Source: Kiritimatiellales bacterium
Lineage (GTDB): Bacteria; Verrucomicrobiota; Kiritimatiellia; Kiritimatiellales; Pontiellaceae
Assembly (NCBI GenBank): GCA_021734595.1
Contig: JAIPIO010000233.1
Location: forward strand, 1 to 6,260
Direction of reading: 5' to 3'
Length of the DNA stretch: 6,260 nucleotides
In this document: one piece after another, positions 1 to 6,139 of the stretch
Numbering within the stretch: position 1 is the first letter of the stretch
Layout: every line of letters starts with the position of its first letter
The notes under the pieces: model-generated
The model's input: the letters and a program-made list of their open reading frames with translations, nothing else
Told to the model about the DNA's origin: nothing
Databases searched by the model: none
Made by a program: the position numbers and the translations under genes

Positions 1-808
1 ACTGGAACCGAAGGACAAGCGGTCCATCGCCATCGTCGGTTCGCGCGCCACGTCGCATTATGGATTGACCGTGGCCGACCGCTTGGCCTACCAGCTGACG
101 CAGACCGGATTCACGGTCGTAAGCGGGTTGGCGCGTGGAACGGATACGGCGGCACACCGGGGCGCGTTGAAAGGCGGGGGGCGGACCATCGCGGTGCTGG
201 GCGGATCGCTGGATAATCTCTATCCGCCGGAAAACGAAGCGCTCGCCAAGGACATCGCCAAAAACGGTGCGGTGATCAGCGAGTATCCCATGGGCCGGCA
301 GGCGGACCGGATGACCTTCCCGTACCGTAACCGCATCGTGAGTGGTTTGAGCATGGGCGTGATTGTCGTGGAATCAGGGGTGAAAGGCGGCTCGATGCAC
401 ACCGCCGATGCCGCGATGGAACAGGGCCGCACGGTCTTTGCCGTGCCGGGCCGCATCGATTTGCCGGGCGCACACGGCCCGCACCGGCTGATTAAGAACG
501 GGGCGAAGCTGGTCGAGTCGCTCGATGACATTTTGGAGGAATATGAATTTTTGATTCCGCCTTCGGAACTGGATGCTCCGGCACCGGCTACCGCCGCGCG
601 ACCGGATGTGCCGCTTTCGGAGGAGGAGTCGAAGATTGTTGAGGCGCTTTGGCAGGAGTCGCTTGATGTCGATTCGCTGGCGCGCAAAACCGGCTTGAAA
701 AGCCATCAGCTCAGCAGCTTGCTGCTGGGGTTGGAAATGAAGCGCGTGGTTAGAATGCTCCCCGGTCGCATGGTCGAGCTGGCCGACGACCTGCGTGGAA
801 TGAAATAA
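1..808 (+). CDS. dprA: DNA-processing protein DprA (Smf), 5'-truncated by window edge
   Basis: DprA binds incoming single-stranded DNA in the cytoplasm and loads RecA during natural transformation; it is widespread even in bacteria not known to be competent. The frame is open from nt 2, so the true start lies upstream of the window; the TTG at 65 falls inside the Rossmann-like core and is not a start. Family hallmarks seen in order: IAIVGSRATSHYG (nt 26-64), SGLARGTDTAAH (122-157), AVLGGSLDNLYPPEN, VISEYPMG, FPYRNRIVSGLS (317-352), VVESGVKGGSMHTA, FAVPGRID and LIKNGAKLV. From about nt 610 a C-terminal winged-helix domain follows (SEEESKIVEAL, then LARKTGLKSHQLSSLLLGLE and a basic wing MKRVVRMLPGRMVEL), as in DprA proteins that carry the DprA_WH domain. 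The stop is TAA at 806-808. topA starts 37 bp later, an arrangement common in bacteria, so the two probably share a transcript. The identity is secure; the missing N-terminus (often a SAM/HhH-like domain) cannot be judged. Confidence 0.96.
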   Translation, partial: LEPKDKRSIAIVGSRATSHYGLTVADRLAYQLTQTGFTVVSGLARGTDTAAHRGALKGGGRTIAVLGGSLDNLYPPENEALAKDIAKNGAVISEYPMGRQADRMTFPYRNRIVSGLSMGVIVVESGVKGGSMHTADAAMEQGRTVFAVPGRIDLPGAHGPHRLIKNGAKLVESLDDILEEYEFLIPPSELDAPAPATAARPDVPLSEEESKIVEALWQESLDVDSLARKTGLKSHQLSSLLLGLEMKRVVRMLPGRMVELADDLRGMK

Positions 809-832
809 TATTTATTAATTGTGTGTTTAAAA

Positions 833-840
833 AGAAGGGG
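833..840 (+). promoter_or_regulatory. Ribosome binding site of topA
   Basis: AGAAGGGG lies 5 nt before the ATG at 846 and fixes that start. The 37-bp gap after dprA is otherwise AT-rich (TAATATTTATTAATT) and shows no terminator hairpin, which fits read-through from dprA. Confidence 0.7.
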
Positions 841-845
841 TAGCA

Positions 846-3398
846 ATGAGCAAAAATTTAGTGATTGTGGAGTCGCCGGCGAAGGCGAAGAAGATTAACC
901 AGTTTCTCGGCAGCGAGTATGTGGTCATGGCGTCGGTCGGCCATGTGCGCGATCTGCCGCCGAAAAAGCTCGGCGTGGATGTCGAGAAGGAGTTTGAGCC
1001 GGAATACGTCGATACGGTGCGCGGCAAAAAGGTGCTTAAGGAACTGAAGACGGCAGCGAAAAGCTGCGACAAGGTATTCCTGGCGCCCGACCCTGACCGC
1101 GAAGGGGAGGCGATTGCCTGGCACCTGCTTGAAGCCTTGAAGGATACCGTTGCGGAAGAAAATTTCTACCGCGTAACCTACAACGAGATTACAAAATCTG
1201 CCATTCTCGCCGCGTTCCAGAGTCCGGAAAAAATCGACATGGACCGCGTGAACGCGCAGCAGGCGCGGCGGATTCTCGACCGGTTGGTGGGATTCAAGGG
1301 CAGTCCGGTGGTGCGCCGCCAGATTCGCGGCGCCAACAGCGTGGGTCGCGTGCAGACGGTGGCGCTGCGTCTGGTGTGCGAACGCGAAAAATCGATTCTG
1401 AATTTCAAGCCGGAGAGCTACTTCGTGGTCGGCGCGAAGGTTCGCAAGCAACAGGAACCGCTTGATCCGTTTACGGTGAAGCTGGCACGCATTAATAATG
1501 AGCCAATAGGTATAAAGGACCGCAAGTTGTTGCCGGGTGCCATTAAGACACAGGAGCAGCTTGACGCAATCCAGGCGGAACTGGACAACAGCGCGCTGCG
1601 CGTGGTGGATGTGATTGAAAAGACGGTTCAGCGCAAAGCGCGCGCGCCGTTCATTACCAGTACGCTCCAGCAATCGGCGTCGGGCGCGTTGGGCTATGCG
1701 CCCGCCCGCGCCATGAGCATTGCCCAGAAGCTTTATGAAAACGGGTTGATCACCTACATGCGTACCGACTCGTTCAGCATTGCCAAATCCGCGCAGGATG
1801 AATGCCGCGCCTATGTGACGGCGCAGTACGGCCCGGAATACCTGCCGGAAAAACCCAATTTCTACAAAAGCAAAGGCGCGGCACAGGAGGCGCACGAAGC
1901 CATCCGTCCGACCGATGTGAACGTCACGCCGGTTTCCCTCGACGGCAAACTTGATGCGCAGGAGCTGAAACTCTACAAGCTGATCTGGCAGCGTTTCGTT
2001 GCCAGCCAGATGGTTCCGGCCCAAATCGCCCGCCGCACGGTGGAGGTTGAGGCCGGCACGGAAAACACCTACCTCTTCCGCGCCACGGCGTCGGAAGTCG
2101 CCTTCCCTGGTTATATGAAGGCCAGCGGTATCGAAGCCGCCGCCGATAAGAAAAACAACGGCGATGAAGACGAGTCCGAAACCGAAAAAATTCCGCCGCT
2201 GGTGCAGGGCGAAGGGCTGGATTGCCTCGACTGGCTGGCCGAGCAGAAGGAGACCAAGCCGGTTTCGCGCTATTCCGAGGCGGCGCTGATCAAGGCGCTG
2301 GAAGAAAACGGGGTGGGGCGCCCCAGTACGTACGCCGCCATCATGTCCAAGCTCGACGAGCGCGAATATGTCTCCAAGGAAAAACGTTCGCTGGTGCCCA
2401 CTCCGTTGGGAATGGATCTGATTGATCTGGTGCTGAAGACGGAAGAAAAACTGAAGTCGGAAAACAAGGTGGATCTGTTCGAAGTGCATTTTACCGCCGA
2501 CATGGAAACCAAGCTCGACCAGATCGAAGCGGGTCAGGTCGAGTGGACGCAGATGATGACCGGGTTCTACCCGTCACTGCTGGAATGGATCGACAACGCC
2601 CGCGAAACCGCGCCGGTCGAGCAGGTGGGAAAATGTCTCCAGGCATTGGAAACCGTCACCGAGTGGGCGGCACCGGTCAAAAGCGGCAAGCGCACCTACG
2701 ACGACCAGAAAACCGTTGGCGAACTTCGCGACGATGTGGCGGAAGGCAAGAAGCTTTCCAAGCGGCAGGGCGAAATGCTCTTCTCCATCTGCTGCCGCTA
2801 CATCCAGCAGGTTCCGGCGGAGCTGGCGCAGGAGCTGGAACTGGTCGAGCCGGAAAAACCGCGTGACGACACCATGCAGAAGCTGGAAATCCTGGCAGGT
2901 GTAAAATGTGAGGAACCGCGCACCGTCGGTAAACGCACCTATGATGACGCCCAGTTCTGCAATTCGCTCAAGGAGCAAGTCCAGACCGGCAAGCGGCTCA
3001 GCGACCGCCAGCTCGCCTACCTTGATACGCTGCTCACCAAGTACTCCAAGCAGATTGAAAACTTCGACGAATTGAAGGCTAAATTCGGCCTTGCCGAAAA
3101 GGAAGAGGTTGAAGCCGACCCGACGACCGCGCCGGTGCTGGAACTCATGAAAAGCGTTGTGGAGTGGGCACCGCCCACCAAGCGCGGCAAGCGCGAGTTC
3201 AACGACCAGACCTTCTTCGAATCGCTCTCGTCTCAATTCGCCGGCAAAGGCGCGTTATCCGAGCGGCAGGTCGCTGCGCTGAAAAAGATGGCGTCGCGCT
3301 ACGCCTCGCAGATCCCGACCTACGCCGCGGTCCAGGAGCAGCTAGGCCTGCCCGCACCCAAGGCGCCGAAGCCGAAGAAGGAAGACGCCAAGGAGTAG
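846..3398 (+). CDS. topA: DNA topoisomerase I (type IA), with non-zinc C-terminal repeats
   Basis: TopA is a cytoplasmic type IA topoisomerase that relaxes negative supercoils by a single-strand break with a 5'-phosphotyrosine intermediate. Full length, 850 aa, close to the 865 aa of the E. coli enzyme. The N-terminal Toprim domain has the catalytic Glu (IVESPAKA, E9) and the DxDxE metal site (APDPDREGEA, D82/D84/E86). NSVGRVQT lies near residue 160. The active-site tyrosine is Y304 in GLITYMRTDS, followed by HEAIRPTD and VGRPSTYAAIMSKLDEREYV. The core ends near residue 590. The expected C4 zinc ribbons are absent: the tail has only scattered cysteines (C597, C649, C650, C688, C705) and no CxxC pairs. 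It holds instead three diverged repeats (about 598-666, 677-749, 762-835), each with GKR-(T/E)-(Y/F)-(D/N)-D, a helix, LS-x-RQ, another helix and a final Y-x-x-Q, then a Lys/Pro/Ala-rich end. The start is set by the Shine-Dalgarno site at 833-840. Function is certain from the core; the role of the tail (probably DNA or partner binding) is inferred. Confidence 0.98.
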   Translation: MSKNLVIVESPAKAKKINQFLGSEYVVMASVGHVRDLPPKKLGVDVEKEFEPEYVDTVRGKKVLKELKTAAKSCDKVFLAPDPDREGEAIAWHLLEALKDTVAEENFYRVTYNEITKSAILAAFQSPEKIDMDRVNAQQARRILDRLVGFKGSPVVRRQIRGANSVGRVQTVALRLVCEREKSILNFKPESYFVVGAKVRKQQEPLDPFTVKLARINNEPIGIKDRKLLPGAIKTQEQLDAIQAELDNSALRVVDVIEKTVQRKARAPFITSTLQQSASGALGYAPARAMSIAQKLYENGLITYMRTDSFSIAKSAQDECRAYVTAQYGPEYLPEKPNFYKSKGAAQEAHEAIRPTDVNVTPVSLDGKLDAQELKLYKLIWQRFVASQMVPAQIARRTVEVEAGTENTYLFRATASEVAFPGYMKASGIEAAADKKNNGDEDESETEKIPPLVQGEGLDCLDWLAEQKETKPVSRYSEAALIKALEENGVGRPSTYAAIMSKLDEREYVSKEKRSLVPTPLGMDLIDLVLKTEEKLKSENKVDLFEVHFTADMETKLDQIEAGQVEWTQMMTGFYPSLLEWIDNARETAPVEQVGKCLQALETVTEWAAPVKSGKRTYDDQKTVGELRDDVAEGKKLSKRQGEMLFSICCRYIQQVPAELAQELELVEPEKPRDDTMQKLEILAGVKCEEPRTVGKRTYDDAQFCNSLKEQVQTGKRLSDRQLAYLDTLLTKYSKQIENFDELKAKFGLAEKEEVEADPTTAPVLELMKSVVEWAPPTKRGKREFNDQTFFESLSSQFAGKGALSERQVAALKKMASRYASQIPTYAAVQEQLGLPAPKAPKPKKEDAKE
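2637..3350 (+). repeat. Three tandem protein-level repeats in the TopA C-terminus
   Basis: The repeats cover about nt 2637-2843, 2874-3092 and 3129-3350. Anchor residues recur at fixed offsets: GKR at residues 614, 695 and 781, and RQ at 640, 721 and 807, so the period is 81 then 86 aa. The shared pattern is W-A-x-P-x-x-x-GKR-x-Y-D-D-Q-x-x-x-x-x-L followed by GK-x-LS-x-RQ and a Y-x-x-Q-I end. The second copy lacks the Trp. DNA identity between copies is low, so the duplications are old. Confidence 0.8.
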
Positions 3399-3414
3399 CG
3401 CTTCAATTTTCATT

Positions 3415-3479
3415 TTCCAGACATTGGAACTTTTCTTCCACTGGCTGGGAAATCTGCTATTGTATTTTTCCAATGTCTG
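3415..3479. repeat. TTCCA..TGGAA dyad cluster inside a 12-bp inverted repeat
   Basis: TTCCAGACATTGGAA (3415-3429) and TTCCACTGGCTGGGAA (3436-3451) are two imperfect palindromes 6 bp apart. CAGACATTGGAA (3418-3429) is the exact reverse complement of TTCCAATGTCTG (3468-3479), with a 38-nt loop that contains the second palindrome. Related dyads lie at 5646-5717 and 6013-6059. The stems are AT-rich with no clean U-tract after them, so a rho-independent terminator for topA is possible but weakly supported. Most likely this is a dispersed intergenic repeat family of the genome. Confidence 0.6.
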
Positions 3480-3568
3480 CCACGTGAGTCACGTTCCCGC
3501 GTGCGAGCCACGTTGCCGTGTCTCTGACGCGGCTCACTGTGGCACGTGCCAACGTGGTCACGTGAGGA
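3480..3568. repeat. CACGTG-rich array upstream of the beta-helix gene
   Basis: This 89-bp stretch holds three CACGTG sites (3481-3486, 3543-3548, 3559-3564) and several partial ones (TCACGTT, CCACGTT, AACGTGG). CACGTGAG occurs at both ends as a direct repeat (3481-3488 and 3559-3566). GGCACGTGCC (3541-3550) and TCACGTGA (3558-3565) are perfect palindromes. CCACGTTG (3508-3515) pairs with CAACGTGG (3550-3557). No gene is present. It may be an operator array or a degenerate repeat element. Confidence 0.55.
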
Positions 3569-3580
3569 CTTTTGCAAAAG
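3569..3580. promoter_or_regulatory. Perfect 12-bp palindrome overlapping the translation start region
   Basis: CTTTTGCAAAAG is a perfect dyad ending 9 nt before the ATG at 3590. Its right arm supplies the AAAAGG (3576-3581) that is the best Shine-Dalgarno candidate for the beta-helix gene, 8 nt from the start. As DNA it could be a repressor half-site pair; as RNA only about four base pairs could form, so RNA occlusion would be weak. Confidence 0.4.
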
Positions 3581-3589
3581 GCGGTAGGG

Positions 3590-5635
3590 ATGAAGAATTT
3601 GGCGCGCGTAGTTGCGTTTTTTCTGGTCGGTTGTGTTGCAGCGGCGGCCATTGAGATCCGGGTGGAGCCGGGCACGGAAATTTCCACGCTGATCGAGGCG
3701 CGGGATGCCATCCGCAAGCTTCCGCACACTAATTCCGGTGAGCTGACAGAGCCGGTACGAGTGACGCTGGCCACGGGAATACATCGGATCGACAAGCCGC
3801 TGGTGCTGACTCCGGTCGACAGCGGCAACGCTGCGGCGCCGGTTGTATGGCGAGGCGAATCGGGTGCGGTAATCAGTGGCGGTCGGGAAATCAAGGGCTG
3901 GAAGGTCGGCGCCGATGGCCGCTGGCGCACGACAGTTTCATCCGGCTGGCGGTTTACCCAGCTCTTCGTCAACGGGGAAGCACGTTCGCGTCCACGGCTG
4001 CCTAAGCAGGGATTCTACCGTGTGGCCGGTTTCCCGGAAGGGTGCCCGCCGAAGGTTCACTACCACACGGACTGCAAAAGCTTTGAATTCAAGCCGGGTG
4101 ATATACGCGCCGACTGGCATAACCGCGCCGATGTCGAGGTGATCGTCTACCACTACTGGACCGACTCGCATCTGCCGATTGAATCGGTGGACGAAACAAG
4201 CCGTATCGTCACCTTCGTCCACAAGGCGGGCAAGGTCTTTGCCGACGGTCATGGCAAGGAAGGCTCCCGCTACATCGTCGAAAACGTCAAGGAGGCGCTT
4301 GGCGAGCCGGGGGAATGGTATCTTGATCGCGCCGACGGGGAGTTGACCTATCTGCCGAAACCGGGCGAAACGCCGGCCTCCGTTACGGTGGTGGCGCCGG
4401 TGGCGAAAGCCCTGCTGCAGCTCGCCGGAAATCCTACCAAGCGCAGGCTGGTGCAGCATGTTTCGTTCGAAAACCTGATTTTTAAGCACACCAACTGGCA
4501 ACTGCCGAAGGGCAACAGCAATGACGGCCAAGGTTCGTCCAGCATTCCGGCGGCGATCACCCTGACCGGCGTGCGGGATGTTGCGTTTTCCCGCTGCCGG
4601 GTGGCCGACACCGGAACATGGGCCTTTGAAATCGGCGAGGGTTGCCGCCGGACGGCCATCACCGCCTGCGAGGTCGGTCCGGTCGCCGCGGGTGCCATCC
4701 GGGTGGGCGGCAGCGATAGCCATCCGCTGCTGCGAACCGGGGAAATTACTATTGAAAACAACCATATTCACGATTACGGCACGGTTTACCCCTCGGCGGT
4801 CGGTGTTCTGCTGACCCATGCCGACAGCTGCCGGGTGGCGCATAACCATATTCACGACGGTTTCTATACCGGCATATCGGTCGGTTGGCGCTGGGGATAT
4901 GGCGAGTCGCCTAGCCGCAATAATCTGGTTGAATACAACCACATCCACGACATCGGCAAGGGGTTGCTGTCGGACATGGGCGCCATCTACACCTTGGGGC
5001 GGTCGCCCGGGACCATTATTCGCGGCAACCGCATCCATCACGTTGATGCCAGCTATTACGGCGGGTGGGGCATCTACAATGACGAAGGCTCCAGTTATAT
5101 CCTGATTGAAAACAACTTGGTTCACGACACCAAGTATGCGCTCTATGACATTCACTATGCCCGCGACCTGATGGTGCGCAACAATATCTTTGCCTTTGGC
5201 GAAAAGGAGACCATCAAGCGCGGCAAGGTGGAACCGCACCGCACCGTGACGCTGGAGCGGAACATTGTCTACAACACACTGCCGGAGATGTATCACGGAA
5301 ACTGGAAGGACATGGAACATAGCCACTACCTTTTCCCGCAAAAGGGCAAGCACCAGCCTCAGAGAAGCGAGACGCGCACGCAGACATTTCTCGCCGACTA
5401 CAACTGCTATTTCAGCCCGGTCGTGAAACCGGAGGAACTGCGCTTCGCCGGGGCTTCCTTCGAAGAGTGGAGGCAGCGCGGTCAGGACAAACACAGCATG
5501 GTTGCCGATCCGGGATTCGTCGATGCCGAGTCGCGCGACTTCAGGCTGAAACCGGGCTCTCCGGTTCTGGCGCTTGGATTTGAACCGTTTGATTTCAAGA
5601 AAGCAGGAGTTCAGGTTCCAGCAGGGCCGGAATAA
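3590..5635 (+). CDS. Secreted right-handed parallel beta-helix protein, GH141-like
   Basis: Predicted 681-aa exported enzyme, probably acting on a polysaccharide outside the cytoplasm. The ATG at 3590 is preferred over the TTG at 3572 because it gives a clean signal peptide (MKNLARVVAFFLVGC then VAAAA) and has AAAAGG 8 nt upstream. LVGC (C15) also fits a lipobox, so the protein could be a lipoprotein instead. The N-terminal part has the pattern GIHRIDKPLVLTPVDSG, SGGREIKGWKV and FTQLFVNGEARSRPRLP, then GEWYLDRADGELTYLPKPGE, seen in large beta-helix glycosidases. From about residue 386 to 560, coils recur with an x-N-N-x-I-H-D signature (I386, C414, N445, T475, L505, L527, V553). Conserved acidic loops are LLSDMGAIYTLG (D462) and GGWGIYNDEGSS (D498, E499); by analogy with GH141 (BT1002 family) these are candidate catalytic residues, an inference from memory. 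The C-terminus ends with HSMVADPGFVD and FRLKPGSPVLALGF, typical of the family. The fold is confident; the substrate is unknown. Confidence 0.85.
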   Translation: MKNLARVVAFFLVGCVAAAAIEIRVEPGTEISTLIEARDAIRKLPHTNSGELTEPVRVTLATGIHRIDKPLVLTPVDSGNAAAPVVWRGESGAVISGGREIKGWKVGADGRWRTTVSSGWRFTQLFVNGEARSRPRLPKQGFYRVAGFPEGCPPKVHYHTDCKSFEFKPGDIRADWHNRADVEVIVYHYWTDSHLPIESVDETSRIVTFVHKAGKVFADGHGKEGSRYIVENVKEALGEPGEWYLDRADGELTYLPKPGETPASVTVVAPVAKALLQLAGNPTKRRLVQHVSFENLIFKHTNWQLPKGNSNDGQGSSSIPAAITLTGVRDVAFSRCRVADTGTWAFEIGEGCRRTAITACEVGPVAAGAIRVGGSDSHPLLRTGEITIENNHIHDYGTVYPSAVGVLLTHADSCRVAHNHIHDGFYTGISVGWRWGYGESPSRNNLVEYNHIHDIGKGLLSDMGAIYTLGRSPGTIIRGNRIHHVDASYYGGWGIYNDEGSSYILIENNLVHDTKYALYDIHYARDLMVRNNIFAFGEKETIKRGKVEPHRTVTLERNIVYNTLPEMYHGNWKDMEHSHYLFPQKGKHQPQRSETRTQTFLADYNCYFSPVVKPEELRFAGASFEEWRQRGQDKHSMVADPGFVDAESRDFRLKPGSPVLALGFEPFDFKKAGVQVPAGPE

Positions 5636-5646
5636 TATATTTCCGG
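5627..5646. repeat. Short inverted repeat spanning the stop codon of the beta-helix gene
   Basis: CCGGAA (5627-5632) and TTCCGG (5641-5646) are perfect arms around an 8-nt AT loop that includes the TAA stop. No U-tract follows, so it is at best a weak terminator or 3'-end stabilising hairpin. Confidence 0.25.
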
Positions 5647-5717
5647 TTTCCAACGGTTGGATAATCTGCTCCAATGCTTGGATCTTGCATGGGAAGGTAT
5701 TCGTGTCGCTTGGAAAC
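5646..5717. repeat. Second TTCCAA dyad cluster, downstream of the beta-helix gene
   Basis: GTTTCCAA (5646-5653) is the exact reverse complement of TTGGAAAC (5710-5717). The loop holds the palindromes TCCAACGGTTGGA (5649-5661, overlapping the left arm) and TCCAATGCTTGGA (5670-5682), joined by TAATCTGC. AATCTGCT also follows the second palindrome of the upstream cluster (3451-3458), so the two elements flanking the beta-helix gene are related in sequence and layout. Confidence 0.55.
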
Positions 5718-5753
5718 GGCGCGGTCGAATGCTGGTGAGGAACTACAGAATTT

Positions 5754-5818
5754 GAACCACGGAATACACTGAATTCACGGAAGTCGAACCACGGATGAAC
5801 ACTGATGGACACGGATTT
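5754..5818. repeat. Tandem 32/33-bp intergenic repeat (GAACCACGGA units)
   Basis: Two imperfect direct copies, 5754-5785 and 5786-5818, each begin with GAACCACGGA and continue with ACACTGA and ACGGA in register. Such GAACCACGGA..ACACGGA units are a widely dispersed intergenic repeat type in many environmental bacteria, as I recall. On the reverse strand they read as a spurious peptide (SVSISVHPWFDF...), which is not a gene. Confidence 0.65.
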
Positions 5819-5828
5819 GAAAAGGTAA

Positions 5829-5990
5829 ATGCTGCATCTAACCCTGTTTGCCGCATTGTTGTTCTCGACCGGGTGTGCAATACACATGTCTTCTAAGGAT
5901 GGCACAACAATCGGATTCAAGGAGACGGAGAGAAATTCTCGTGAGCACTGGTTCCCCAAAGGGTACGACCGACCGGATGGGAAGAAATGA
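5829..5990 (+). CDS. Small putative lipoprotein, 53 aa, unrecognised
   Basis: A 53-aa ORF starts with a short signal-like hydrophobic segment, MLHLTLFAALLFSTGC, in which STGC is an acceptable though not ideal lipobox (Ser rather than Leu at -3). The mature part would be about 38 hydrophilic residues ending HWFPKGYDRPDGKK. The ATG at 5829 is the first possible start because TAA directly precedes it in frame (5826-5828). AAAAGG (5820-5825) is 3 nt upstream, closer than ideal. The N-terminus has no Lys or Arg before the hydrophobic stretch, which is unusual for a signal peptide. The gene begins immediately after the tandem repeat, so its promoter must lie in or before repeat DNA. It may be a real small envelope protein, a decayed gene, or a chance ORF; I do not recognise a family. 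Confidence 0.45.
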   Translation: MLHLTLFAALLFSTGCAIHMSSKDGTTIGFKETERNSREHWFPKGYDRPDGKK

Positions 5991-6012
5991 TCATGAGGCT
6001 TTTAGGGGATGA

Positions 6013-6059
6013 TTCCCAAGGATTGGAAGTTGCCGGGGTGGTTTTTCCAATGGTTGGAA
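6013..6059. repeat. Third TTCCAA..TTGGAA dyad pair
   Basis: TTCCCAAGGATTGGAA (6013-6028) and TTCCAATGGTTGGAA (6045-6059) are two palindromes separated by a 16-nt GC-rich linker. The second has perfect 6-bp arms around TGG. It is the same family as the clusters at 3415-3479 and 5646-5717. It lies 22 bp after the small ORF's stop and has no U-tract. Confidence 0.55.
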
Positions 6060-6083
6060 CGGCGGATGGATGTGGGGTTTTTT

Positions 6084-6139
6084 GGCAAAATGATTTGGTG
6101 GCAGAATAATATAATATTTGTTTCTTTGCGTCTTTGCGG
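6084..6139. repeat. GGCARAATRAT pair and CTTTGCG tandem repeat
   Basis: GGCAAAATGAT (6084-6094) recurs as GGCAGAATAAT (6100-6110), 16 bp apart. CTTTGCGT then CTTTGCGG (6124-6131, 6132-6139) is an 8-bp tandem repeat. Both motifs resemble dispersed intergenic repeats I recall from Verrucomicrobia-like and other environmental genomes. Together with the other elements they make 5991-6148 a composite of repeat debris with no gene that I can support. Confidence 0.45.
6110..6115 (+). promoter_or_regulatory. Possible -10 box upstream of the recombinase gene
   Basis: TATAAT occurs exactly at 6110-6115 in an AT-rich patch. The only -35-like sequence, TTGGCA (6082-6087), is 22 bp away, too far for a good sigma-70 promoter. 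Weak support only. Confidence 0.2.

Noticed and set aside
65..67. TTG at 65 as the dprA start
   Set aside because: Conserved DprA sequence (IAIVGSRATSHYG) is encoded just upstream in the same frame, so the gene enters from outside the window.
1485..1525. AT-rich patch within topA as an internal promoter
   Set aside because: It encodes a variable loop (ARINNEPIGIKDRK) in the normal frame and no paired -35/-10 elements or downstream alternative gene were seen.
858..2489. 543-aa open frame antisense to topA
   Set aside because: It mirrors the codon bias of topA, is rich in Arg, His, Phe and Leu with no recognisable domain, and topA is unquestionably the real gene.
3415..3434. Rho-independent terminator of topA
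   Set aside because: The stem is short and AT-rich and the following TTTTC is not a convincing U-tract; kept only as a repeat element.
3572..3589. TTG at 3572 as start of the beta-helix gene
   Set aside because: It lies inside the palindrome, has no Shine-Dalgarno at proper spacing, and would add six residues before a standard signal peptide that starts with MKN at 3590.
5754..5818. CRISPR array
   Set aside because: The two 32/33-bp units are directly adjacent without spacers and no cas genes are present.
3938..5959. 673-aa open frame antisense to the beta-helix gene
   Set aside because: It is a shadow of the beta-helix gene joined to a reverse-strand reading of the intergenic repeat (ISVHPWFDFREFSVFRG); composition and lack of domains argue against it.
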